Source: Muribaculaceae bacterium (GTDB lineage: Bacteria; Bacteroidota; Bacteroidia; Bacteroidales; Muribaculaceae). Taken from it: a stretch of 45,617 bases of DNA. The translations under genes and the position numbers were made by a program. This document shows positions 17,353 through 24,711 of this stretch, piece by piece (the first letter of the stretch is position 1; each line of letters opens with the position of its first letter). The notes beneath the pieces were generated by a model. The model was not told the DNA's origin and did no database searches. It saw only the letters and a list, made by a program, of their open reading frames with translations. The DNA is taken from the NCBI GenBank assembly GCA_017477555.1, contig JAFUVK010000040.1, forward strand, positions 1-45,617, read 5' to 3'.

Positions 17353-17383
17353 TGCACAATGCACAGTGCACAATGCACAAAGT
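17353..17383. repeat. 7-bp tandem repeat TGCACA(A/G), four units
   Basis: Units start at 17353, 17360, 17367 and 17374, exactly 7 bp apart, each TGCACAA or TGCACAG. The array lies between the dnaX start codon and its -7 box, so it would be in the 5' leader of the dnaX mRNA. Confidence 0.85.
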
Positions 17384-17422
17384 GTGCTTGTGTCGCTGGC
17401 ACTGCGACTGGTGTAAGTCTGG

Positions 17423-17430
17423 CAAAGTTA
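17423..17430 (-). promoter_or_regulatory. -7 box of dnaX
   Basis: The minus strand reads TAACTTTG, about 83 bases before the chosen start. A TTTG lies 24 bases further upstream (17455-17458), longer than the usual 19-21-base spacer. Confidence 0.45.
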
Positions 17431-17475
17431 CAAAGAAATCTTGACTCATCGGCACAAAGTGTCAGAAAAAAGTCG

Positions 17476-17483
17476 TATTTTTG
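17476..17483 (+). promoter_or_regulatory. -7 box of the CstA-family gene
   Basis: TATTTTTG matches TAnnTTTG and lies about 70 bases before the start codon at 17553. No well-spaced -33 element is visible. With the dnaX box it forms a divergent promoter region. Confidence 0.45.
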
Positions 17484-17552
17484 CAGCCAAAATTTTAACA
17501 AGCAAATTAAACCTAACCTTTTCATTGCGCATCCGCGCCTCAAACAAGAGAA

Positions 17553-19085
17553 ATGATTACATTCATCATCAGCATGATTGCCCTGGTGCTGGGCTATGTG
17601 ATTTACGGTGCCATCATCGAGCGCATTGTCGCGCCCGACGACCGCGCAACTCCGGCCATCCGTCTGGCCGACGGTGTGGACTATGTGGCTATGCCCACTT
17701 GGAAGGTATTTATGATACAGTTCCTGAACATCGCCGGCACCGGCCCCATCTTCGGAGCCATTATGGGCATGTGGTTCGGCCCTGCGGCGTTCCTGTGGAT
17801 TGTGCTGGGCTGCATCTTTGCCGGCGCGGTGCACGACTACCTGAGCGGTATGCTCTCGATGCGCCGGGACGGCTCCAATCTGCCCGCGCTCATCGGCGAC
17901 TACCTTGGTCCTGTGGCCAAGCGCGTGATGCTAGCCTTCACAGTGATGCTGATGCTAATGGTGGGCGCGGTATTTGTCTATAGCCCGGCCATCCTCATGG
18001 CTGACCTCACTGGCAGCCAAGAGATGTGGATTGCCATCATCTTCTTCTATTATCTGGTGGCAGCCATACTGCCCATCGACAAGATTATCGGCAAGATTTA
18101 CCCGTTGTTCGCCGTGTCGCTGCTGTTCATGGCCCTGGCACTGTTGGTGTTTCTGTTTATCAAGATGCCCCACCTGCCCGAGCTGTGGGACATCACCAAC
18201 ATGGAGCCTTGGCATCATTCGTTCATGCTGGGCGACAAGGACGGTTTGGGCACAGCGGAGTTTTTGAAGAAGAATCCGCTGTTCCCTTGCTTGTTTATCA
18301 CCATCGCCTGTGGTGCCATCAGCGGCTTCCATGCCACGCAGAGCCCACTGATGGCACGCTGCCTCAAGAGCGAGCGGCTGGGCCGCAAAATCTTCTACGG
18401 CTCCATGATTACCGAAGGTATGGTTGCGCTCATCTGGGCCAGCGTGTCGAGCTACTTTTTCTATGCCGGTGGCTGGCGCGAAGTGGTTCCCGCTGAGGAC
18501 ATCAACGTATTCCTGGCCCAGGCGACGACACCTGATGGCAAGACGCTGATCCAGTACTGCAAAGCTCCATTTGTAGTCACGTCAGTGTGCACGGGGTGGC
18601 TGGGCGTGTTCGGAGGCATCCTGGCAATGCTCGGAGTGGTGGCAGCACCCATCACCAGCGGCGACACCGCCCTGCGCAGTGCCCGTCTCATCATAGCAGA
18701 AGCACTCAACTTTAACCAAAAGACCATTCGCAACCGCCTGATGATATGCCTTCCCGTGTTTTCCGCGACATTAGCGTTGCTCATTTGGCAAATCAATAAC
18801 CCCAACGGCTTCAATGTGCTGTGGCAATATTTCGGGTGGAGCAATCAGGCACTGAGCGTGTTCACCTTGTGGACGCTGACGGTATATCTGTCACTCGAGA
18901 AGAAGCCCTACATCATCACCCTCATTCCTGCCGTGTTCATGACCGCGGTGTGCACGACATTCCTGCTCGTCTCGCCCCAAGCCCTGGCACTGCCGCACTG
19001 GGTAGCAGCTCCTGCCTCCGCTGTGGTTGCAATCATAACGCTCTGGTGGTTCTATGCCTGGCGCGGCAAGGCCCTCAAGCAATAA
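17553..19085 (+). CDS. cstA: CstA-family carbon starvation / pyruvate transporter
   Basis: This 510-residue inner-membrane protein has about 14 hydrophobic helices. Family marks are DGVDYVAMPTWKVFMIQFLNIAG near the N-terminus with the GTGPIFGAI loop, GCIFAGAVHDYLSGMLS, GAISGFHATQSPLMARCLK, and GVVAAPITSGDTALRSAR. CstA and BtsT-type proteins take up pyruvate, and some members take up peptides, when preferred carbon is scarce. The protein is shorter than E. coli CstA, as is usual for the Bacteroidetes group. It stands alone between a divergent dnaX and a palindromic terminator. Confidence 0.85.
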   Translation: MITFIISMIALVLGYVIYGAIIERIVAPDDRATPAIRLADGVDYVAMPTWKVFMIQFLNIAGTGPIFGAIMGMWFGPAAFLWIVLGCIFAGAVHDYLSGMLSMRRDGSNLPALIGDYLGPVAKRVMLAFTVMLMLMVGAVFVYSPAILMADLTGSQEMWIAIIFFYYLVAAILPIDKIIGKIYPLFAVSLLFMALALLVFLFIKMPHLPELWDITNMEPWHHSFMLGDKDGLGTAEFLKKNPLFPCLFITIACGAISGFHATQSPLMARCLKSERLGRKIFYGSMITEGMVALIWASVSSYFFYAGGWREVVPAEDINVFLAQATTPDGKTLIQYCKAPFVVTSVCTGWLGVFGGILAMLGVVAAPITSGDTALRSARLIIAEALNFNQKTIRNRLMICLPVFSATLALLIWQINNPNGFNVLWQYFGWSNQALSVFTLWTLTVYLSLEKKPYIITLIPAVFMTAVCTTFLLVSPQALALPHWVAAPASAVVAIITLWWFYAWRGKALKQ

Positions 19086-19128
19086 GTCCCTAACCCACTC
19101 CATCAGCGCTCCTGCACTGGCGAAATAG

Positions 19129-19166
19129 GCAGAGCAAGCCACCGGCATGCCGGTGGCTTGCTCTGC
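19129..19166. terminator. perfect 38-bp palindrome between convergent genes
   Basis: Positions 19129-19147 are an exact inverted copy of 19148-19166 (19 bp each side, centred on GCATGC). It lies between the ends of the cstA-family gene and dtd, which converge, so it probably ends transcription in both directions. Neither side has a clear T-run. Confidence 0.75.
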
Positions 19167-19170
19167 ATCA

Positions 19171-19623
19171 TTACTCGCGCAACCGTGAGTCGATGATGAT
19201 GGTCACCGGGCCGTCGTTGATGAGCGACACTTGCATGTCGGCTCCAAAAACACCTCGCATCACTTCGCGTCCCATCAACTGCTGTACCTGGCTGCAATAG
19301 GCCTCATAGAGCGGAACGGCCACGTCGTGCCCAGCCGCATGGATGTAGCTAGGCCGGTTGCCCTTCTTGGTGCTAGCATTGAGCGTAAATTGACTGACGG
19401 CCAGCACCTGTCCACCCACATCGATAACACTGCGGTTCATCACTCCCTGCTCGTCGTCAAAGATGCGCAGCGCCACTGTCTTGGCAGCCAACCATTGCAC
19501 ATCGTCGAGGGTGTCACCCTCTCGCACACCCACGAGCACCATCAAACCACCGCCAATGTGGCTGTGCAAGTCACCAGCGATCGACACCGAAGCCTCCCGA
19601 ACACGTTGAATCACTATTCTCAT
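19171..19623 (-). CDS. dtd: D-aminoacyl-tRNA deacylase
   Basis: This 150-residue enzyme hydrolyses D-amino acids (and Gly on tRNA-Ala) from mischarged tRNA. The N-terminus MRIVIQRVREASVSI and the two active-site signatures SQFTL and NDGPVTI (the cross-dimer Gly-cisPro motif) are all present, and the length is normal. It is last in the ybeY-mnmG-apt-uvrC-dtd block, 8 bases after the uvrC stop codon. Confidence 0.95.
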   Translation of the reverse strand: MRIVIQRVREASVSIAGDLHSHIGGGLMVLVGVREGDTLDDVQWLAAKTVALRIFDDEQGVMNRSVIDVGGQVLAVSQFTLNASTKKGNRPSYIHAAGHDVAVPLYEAYCSQVQQLMGREVMRGVFGADMQVSLINDGPVTIIIDSRLRE

Positions 19624-19631
19624 AACCCTAT

Positions 19632-21458
19632 CTATTTATCTTTTAATTGATTATACACTACCTGTGCTTTTTTTGGTCCGATGACCGCAGCCAAGTCATC
19701 GACCGTGGCCTCACGGATGCGTTTCAAGCTCTTGAAGTGCTTGAGCAACAGTTCTTTAGTCTTGGGCCCTACCCCTGCGATTTCATCCAGCACACTGTGT
19801 ATCTGCGACTTACCTCGCTGCTTGCGATGAAACGTGATGGCAAAGCGGTGCGCTTCGTCGCGCAGACGCTGGATTACTCTCAGCGACTCGCTGTTCTTAT
19901 CGATATAAAACGGAATCTGGTCGCCAGGAAAATAAACCTCATTGAGTTGTTTGGCCATGCCAATGGCTGCAATGGTGCCATGCAGCCCGAGCTCGTCGAG
20001 TGCTTCGATGGCCGCCGACAGCTGCCCCTTGCCTCCATCCACCACCAGCAGCTGCGGCAAGGGTTGTTCCTCATCGAGCAGTCGACGGTACCGCCTGCCT
20101 ATCACCTCGCGCATGGCGGCGTAGTCATCGCCGGCCGGAGCTTCCTTGATGTTGAAATGACGATAGTCGGCCTTAGCCGGCTTAGCATCACGGAACACAA
20201 CACACGAAGCCACCGCATTGGTCCCTGAAATGTGCGAATTGTCGAAGCACTCGATGTGACGAGGTAGCGCCTGCAGATGAAAGTCGCGCATGAGTGTGGT
20301 GAGCGTGCGTGTGGTGCGCTGCTCAGGATTGAGCTTTTCCATGCGCTTGAGTCGCTCGGTGCGGTATTGCTCGGCATTCTTGATGGCAATCTGAAGTAAT
20401 TTTCGTTTGTCGCCACGCTGCGGAATCACGCACTGAAAGTCGGCAAACTCGACATCTGGCAGTACATTGACCACAACCTCCTTGACGCGGTCAGCCTGAT
20501 AGGTTGCGGCAAACCGATGTCTCACTTCTTGTATTGCCATCGAAAGCAACTCATCTTGTCCTGTGTCATCACCCTCATGCACCTTGTACTCTAGCGTCAT
20601 GCTCTGCACCACGCTTCCGCCGCGTATATGCATGTAGTTGACAAAGGCGGCATCAGTATCTTTCAGTATGGCAAAGACGTCGATATTGTGTACCGCCGGG
20701 CTCACAATCACAGAGCGTGCCCGATATTTCTCAAGCAAGATATATTTTCGCTTCACCACATCGGCCTCCTCAAACTTCAGTTCAGCTGCCAGCTGCTGCA
20801 TCTGCTGCATCAGATAATCGCTCACTTGCTTGGTGTCGCCATTGAGTATCTGCCGCACAGCGGCAATATATTCATTATATCGGTCTACGGTCACCAACCC
20901 CTGGCAACACCCTTCGCAGTTATGGATATGATACTGCAGGCAGAGTCTATGCTTTTTCGCCTCGATTGTTTCACGTGAAACATTATGATTGCAAGTCCTT
21001 AAGGGGTAGAGTTTTCGCAGGGTGTCGATCAGTGCATGGGCAACCTCTGTCTTAGGATAAGGTCCGTAGTACTTGACTCCGCGTTTCACAGGATCGCGAC
21101 TCATGAAAACACGAGGATAAGGTTCCTTAGTGACACAGATCCATGGATAAGACTTGTCGTCCTTGAGCAGGACGTTATAGTGCGGCTGAAATTCCTTGAT
21201 GAGCGAGTTCTCCAGGTCGAGCGCTTCCTCCTCAGTATTGACCACGGTATACTGCATGTCCCAGATATTCCGCACCAGCATGTTGGTACGTTGCACAGTG
21301 TGCACGCGGTTGAAGTAGGAGCTGACTCTACGCTTCAGGTTCTTGGCTTTGCCCACATAGATGACCACGCCATCTCGGTTGAGATAGCGATAGACACCTG
21401 GCGAGTCAGGAAGCAGACTCACCTTGAGGCGCAGCTCATCGCGCATGGGTTGTAGCAC
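19632..21458 (-). CDS. uvrC: excinuclease ABC subunit C
   Basis: This is the dual-incision nuclease of nucleotide excision repair, 608 residues (an ATG at 21446, MRDELRLK, is an equally good start). Domains in order: GIY-YIG (about 17-95, GVYRYLNRDGVVIYVGKAKN); a Cys-rich patch at about 172-186 (CLQYHIHNCEGCC); a UVR motif (about 200-240); the RNase H-like second nuclease domain (about 380-530, with IECFDNSHISG and LLVVDGGKGQLSAA); and C-terminal helix-hairpin-helix motifs (about 555-608). A perfect parS palindrome (20967-20982) is embedded in its codons as NVSRET. Confidence 0.96.
   Translation of the reverse strand: MLQPMRDELRLKVSLLPDSPGVYRYLNRDGVVIYVGKAKNLKRRVSSYFNRVHTVQRTNMLVRNIWDMQYTVVNTEEEALDLENSLIKEFQPHYNVLLKDDKSYPWICVTKEPYPRVFMSRDPVKRGVKYYGPYPKTEVAHALIDTLRKLYPLRTCNHNVSRETIEAKKHRLCLQYHIHNCEGCCQGLVTVDRYNEYIAAVRQILNGDTKQVSDYLMQQMQQLAAELKFEEADVVKRKYILLEKYRARSVIVSPAVHNIDVFAILKDTDAAFVNYMHIRGGSVVQSMTLEYKVHEGDDTGQDELLSMAIQEVRHRFAATYQADRVKEVVVNVLPDVEFADFQCVIPQRGDKRKLLQIAIKNAEQYRTERLKRMEKLNPEQRTTRTLTTLMRDFHLQALPRHIECFDNSHISGTNAVASCVVFRDAKPAKADYRHFNIKEAPAGDDYAAMREVIGRRYRRLLDEEQPLPQLLVVDGGKGQLSAAIEALDELGLHGTIAAIGMAKQLNEVYFPGDQIPFYIDKNSESLRVIQRLRDEAHRFAITFHRKQRGKSQIHSVLDEIAGVGPKTKELLLKHFKSLKRIREATVDDLAAVIGPKKAQVVYNQLKDK
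20967..20982. other. parS: parS site 1 (ParB-binding centromere) inside uvrC
   Basis: TGTTTCACGTGAAACA is a perfect 16-bp palindrome identical to the chromosomal parS consensus. ParB loads here and recruits SMC for origin segregation. The site is carried within the uvrC coding sequence, as parS sites in genes often are. parS sites cluster near oriC in most bacteria. Confidence 0.9.
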
Positions 21459-21490
21459 GGTACTCTTGGCTTTAATAAAACTTCTATCAT

Positions 21491-21589
21491 CTAGAAATCC
21501 TAGATGCTCTAGAGCAACTAGAGAATCTAGAGAAACTAGAAGCTCTAGAATATCTAGAGAATCTAGAGCATCTAGAGCATCTAGAAATC
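21491..21589. repeat. 9-bp phased CTAGA tandem array, 11 units
   Basis: CTAGA occurs at 21491, 21500, 21509, 21518, 21527, 21536, 21545, 21554, 21563, 21572 and 21581, each exactly 9 bp from the next. The four bases after the core vary (AATC, TGCT, GCAA, GAAT, GAAA, AGCT, ATAT, GCAT and so on). The first unit of the array as read from apt (minus strand) supplies the apt stop codon TAG. The array fills most of the apt-uvrC spacer and lies between the two parS sites. Confidence 0.95.
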
Positions 21590-22114
21590 AAACAGGGATG
21601 TTACCTCTACATCTTTAGGCAAGACTTTGCGCCCCTCCAGGAAACTCAGCTCACACACAAAGTTGATGTAGATGGCACGAGGGTTCATCGACTTCACCAG
21701 CTCGTAAGCCGCCAACATAGTGCCTCCTGTAGCGAGCAGGTCGTCATGAATCACCACCACATCCTCGGTTGTGATAGCATCCTTGTGGATTTCGATTGTA
21801 TCGGTGCCATACTCTTTGCTATAGCTCTTGCTCACAGTCTCGGCAGGCAACTTACCGGGTTTGCGGATGGGCACAAAGCCCGCTCCCAGTCGCGCAGCCA
21901 ACAAGCTGCCGCCAATGAAGCCTCGGCTCTCGATACCCAGCACCTTAGTCACCCCCTTGTCGCGGAATAGCTCCACTAGCCCCTGCTCCATCAGTTGCAA
22001 GCATTCTGCATCCTTAAACAGCGTGGTCAGGTCTTTAAATTGAACACCTGCTACAGGAAAATCAGGAATGTTACGAACCACTCCTTTCAGTTTCGTGATT
22101 TCTTGTTGTGTCAT
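21581..22114 (-). CDS. apt: adenine phosphoribosyltransferase
   Basis: This 177-residue purine salvage enzyme makes AMP from adenine and PRPP. The type I PRTase fold is clear: IPDFPVAGVQFKDLT near the N-terminus, the adenine-side GIESRGFIGG, the flexible loop RKPGKLPAET, and the PRPP-binding VVVIHDDLLATGGT. The length is normal. It sits between mnmG and uvrC; its stop codon lies within the CTAG array. Confidence 0.96.
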   Translation of the reverse strand: MTQQEITKLKGVVRNIPDFPVAGVQFKDLTTLFKDAECLQLMEQGLVELFRDKGVTKVLGIESRGFIGGSLLAARLGAGFVPIRKPGKLPAETVSKSYSKEYGTDTIEIHKDAITTEDVVVIHDDLLATGGTMLAAYELVKSMNPRAIYINFVCELSFLEGRKVLPKDVEVTSLFDF

Positions 22115-22134
22115 ATATTTTCTGTTTAATAAAA

Positions 22135-22150
22135 TGTTTCACGTGAAACA
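22135..22150. other. parS: parS site 2 in the apt-mnmG spacer
   Basis: This is a second identical copy of TGTTTCACGTGAAACA, 1,168 bp from the first, in the 44-bp spacer between mnmG and apt. Two perfect copies this close cannot reasonably be chance for a 16-bp palindrome, and they mark an origin-proximal segregation locus. Confidence 0.93.
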
Positions 22151-22158
22151 AATTGGTC

Positions 22159-24036
22159 TCATCTGCCTAGCAACAAGAGCAATATGTTGATGTCGCTGGG
22201 CGAAATACCTGGTATGCGAGACGCCTGTCCTATAGTTTCAGGGTTGATGGCGGCTAATTTCTGCCTTCCTTCAGTAGATATCTGCTTAATGGTTAGGTAG
22301 TCAAACTTACCACGGATGCGCAACTGGTCAAGGCGTTGCAATTTGTCGGCTACAAGGCGCTCTCGCTCGATATATCCACTGTATTTGACAGCGATCTCAG
22401 TGGCTTCGACTATCTCATCGCGACGGTTCACGGGCAACTCCCCTACCCTGTCGGCCAAGTCAGGCAGCCATTCTGCCAGCACCGCCAATGCCAACTGAGG
22501 TCGAAGCAGCAGGTCATAAAGTTTTATTCCCTGTCGCAAGGGCTGCAAATCGATGGCTTCCAGGTAAGCATTCACCTCTTGGCCACGCACCGTACGGTGT
22601 CGCATGAAGTCAATCAGTTCGTGGATTCGCTCGCGCTTTTGTACCATCAGTTGATAACGCTCGTCAGAGGCCAGTCCCAATCGGTAAGCCCGCTCGGTGA
22701 GACGCAGGTCGGCATCGTCCTGACGGAGCAGAATGCGATGCTCGGCGCGAGAAGTAAACATGCGATAAGGCTCATCCACGCCTTTGGTCACCAAGTCATC
22801 GATGAGCACACCGATATATGCCTCATCGCGGTTCAGCACCATCTGCTCGCCTCCAGTCGCATACAGGTGTGCGTTGGCACCGGCAATCAAGCCCTGCCCA
22901 GCAGCCTCTTCGTAGCCCGTAGTGCCATTGACCTGACCAGCAAAGAACAGGCCACGCACAAGCTTGGTTTGCAAGGTGTGCTCGAGCTGCGTGGGATCGA
23001 AATAGTCATACTCAATGGCATAGCCCGGACGATAAATGTGCGCATTCCGTAGCGCAGGAATGTGGCTCAGTGCCTGTATCTGCACGTCCCACGGCAGCGA
23101 CGAGGAGAAACCATTGAGATAACACTCATTGGTGTCTTCTCCCTCTGGCTCGATAAAGAGTTGGTGACTGTCCTTGTCGGCAAATGTCACAATCTTCGTC
23201 TCGATACTAGGACAATAGCGCGGTCCGACACTGGTGATCTGACCATTATAGAGCGGCGATTCGGCTAGTGAGTCGTGCAACACTTGATGTACCTGCGGGT
23301 TGGTGTACACAATCCAGCAACTGCGTTGACTCAAGCTCGATCGTACTTCGGGCAGGTAGGAAAAGTGGTGAAAATCGCTCTCGCCGGGCTGCTCAGTGGC
23401 CTGCGTATAATCAATAGTCCGTCCGTCGATACGAACAGGTGTTCCAGTCTTCATGCGCCCCACCCTAAACCCCTGTGCTGCAAGTTGTTCGGTTATTCCG
23501 TGTGCAGCTGGTTCGCCTATGCGTCCTCCCTCGTGCTGCACTCGGCCTACATGCATCAGTCCATTGAGAAAAGTGCCTGCAGTGAGCACCACAGCCCGAC
23601 ACACAAAGTGAACCCCCAGGGCAGTGAAAACCCCACATACCGTACCTTCGCGCAAGTCGAGTGACGTGACACTGTCCTGCCACACATACAGGTTGGGCTG
23701 GTTCTCTATCACACGGCGCCACTCGTACATGAAACGCCGTCGGTCGCACTGTGCACGTGGACTCCACATAGCGGGTCCCTTGCTACGATTGAGCAGACGG
23801 AACTGTATGGAAGCACGGTCGGTGACTATGCCCATATGTCCGCCCAGCGCGTCAATCTCGCGCACAATTTGGCCCTTGGCGATGCCCCCCACAGCAGGGT
23901 TACAGCTCATCTGTGCAATGGTGTTCATGTCGATGGTCACGAGCAGCGTTCGCGATCCCAACCTGGCTGCCGCACAGGCAGCCTCGCAACCGGCATGTCC
24001 GGCGCCGATCACTATGACGTCGTAGTCTAGTCGCAT
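22159..24036 (-). CDS. mnmG: tRNA uridine-34 carboxymethylaminomethyl modification enzyme
   Basis: This FAD enzyme works with MnmE to modify the wobble uridine of tRNAs. I choose the ATG at 24036 (MRLDYDVIVIGAGHAGCEAA, 625 residues) because the dinucleotide-binding GAGHAG then falls at its normal place; an earlier in-frame ATG at 24063 would reach further into ybeY. Other marks are MSCNPAVGGIAKGQIVREID, the FAD-binding GLFFAGQVNGTTGYEEAAGQG region, EAYIGVLIDDL and a complete C-terminal tRNA-binding domain. It overlaps the end of ybeY by 10 bases. gidA/mnmG is origin-proximal in many bacteria, in line with the parS sites. Confidence 0.96.
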   Translation of the reverse strand: MRLDYDVIVIGAGHAGCEAACAAARLGSRTLLVTIDMNTIAQMSCNPAVGGIAKGQIVREIDALGGHMGIVTDRASIQFRLLNRSKGPAMWSPRAQCDRRRFMYEWRRVIENQPNLYVWQDSVTSLDLREGTVCGVFTALGVHFVCRAVVLTAGTFLNGLMHVGRVQHEGGRIGEPAAHGITEQLAAQGFRVGRMKTGTPVRIDGRTIDYTQATEQPGESDFHHFSYLPEVRSSLSQRSCWIVYTNPQVHQVLHDSLAESPLYNGQITSVGPRYCPSIETKIVTFADKDSHQLFIEPEGEDTNECYLNGFSSSLPWDVQIQALSHIPALRNAHIYRPGYAIEYDYFDPTQLEHTLQTKLVRGLFFAGQVNGTTGYEEAAGQGLIAGANAHLYATGGEQMVLNRDEAYIGVLIDDLVTKGVDEPYRMFTSRAEHRILLRQDDADLRLTERAYRLGLASDERYQLMVQKRERIHELIDFMRHRTVRGQEVNAYLEAIDLQPLRQGIKLYDLLLRPQLALAVLAEWLPDLADRVGELPVNRRDEIVEATEIAVKYSGYIERERLVADKLQRLDQLRIRGKFDYLTIKQISTEGRQKLAAINPETIGQASRIPGISPSDINILLLLLGR

Positions 24037-24482
24037 GACACAGCTTGTTCGGTGAATAAACAACCCGGGCGCATGGCCAGCGCCGCATTCTCATGGCGCT
24101 CCATAACCTCACGCTCTCCAGGCCCCTTGTCGTTGATGCCGCACAAGTGCAGTACTCCATGAATCACCACGCGGCACAATTCATCGTACTCCCCTACCCC
24201 ACCCTGTCGAGCATTGCTCTTGACGGTGTCAAGCGATATGACCATGTCGCCTGCAATGCGTCTGGCGTTGGAGTAGTCGAAGGTGATAATGTCGGTGTAG
24301 TAGTCATGCTGCAGAAACTGACGGTTGGTCTGCAGGATGTAATCATCGTCGCAGAACACATAGGTCAATCGTCCCACACTGCGGCTATGCGCAGCGGCAA
24401 CCGCCTCGACCCAACCCGTCAACAGCGACAAGTCGAACGGAGGTGCGTCAACACCTTGTGTCAGTATGTTAATCTCGGCCAT
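24027..24482 (-). CDS. ybeY: endoribonuclease YbeY, rRNA maturation
   Basis: This 151-residue protein starts at 24482 (MAEINILTQG). A further upstream in-frame ATG would add a hydrophobic stretch not found in the family. The zinc-binding motif HGVLHLCGIND near residue 110 is the family hallmark; the third ligand position is Asp-Lys rather than Asp-His, as in many Bacteroidetes members. The fold core DYYTDIITFDYS is present. YbeY matures the 16S rRNA 3' end and takes part in ribosome quality control. It is first in the block with mnmG, apt, uvrC and dtd. Confidence 0.93.
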   Translation of the reverse strand: MAEINILTQGVDAPPFDLSLLTGWVEAVAAAHSRSVGRLTYVFCDDDYILQTNRQFLQHDYYTDIITFDYSNARRIAGDMVISLDTVKSNARQGGVGEYDELCRVVIHGVLHLCGINDKGPGEREVMERHENAALAMRPGCLFTEQAVSCD

Positions 24483-24499
24483 AATCTCAATGAAACTGA

Positions 24500-24507
24500 C
24501 AAAGTTA
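24500..24507 (-). promoter_or_regulatory. -7 box before ybeY
   Basis: The minus strand reads TAACTTTG just 18 bases before the start codon, which implies a very short leader. A TTG lies 16 bases further upstream, shorter than usual. The spacer up to 24711 is A+T-rich and otherwise empty. Confidence 0.4.
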
Positions 24508-24711
24508 CTAAAAAAACGAGAAACAACCTGCCGAAACAGCAAGAAAAATATTTTTTACAGATTTTAAGTTATCGAAACACTTTTCTGACACAAAAAACGG
24601 TATGCGTGAAAAACGAGGTTTCCCATTCTGGTTCAACGGTTTCAGTCAATTTTAACCGCTTGAGAATTGATTATTTGCAGCCCACTCGTCCACTCGGTGG
24701 CAAAAAAGCCA

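Noticed and set aside
17341..17373. Upstream start for dnaX adding 11 residues.
   Set aside because: The extra codons derive from the TGCACAA repeat, while the family begins at MSNYIVSARKYRP.
21491..21589. CRISPR-like array.
   Set aside because: The repeat is only 5 bases with 4-base gaps, there is no cas gene, and unit size is far outside any CRISPR.
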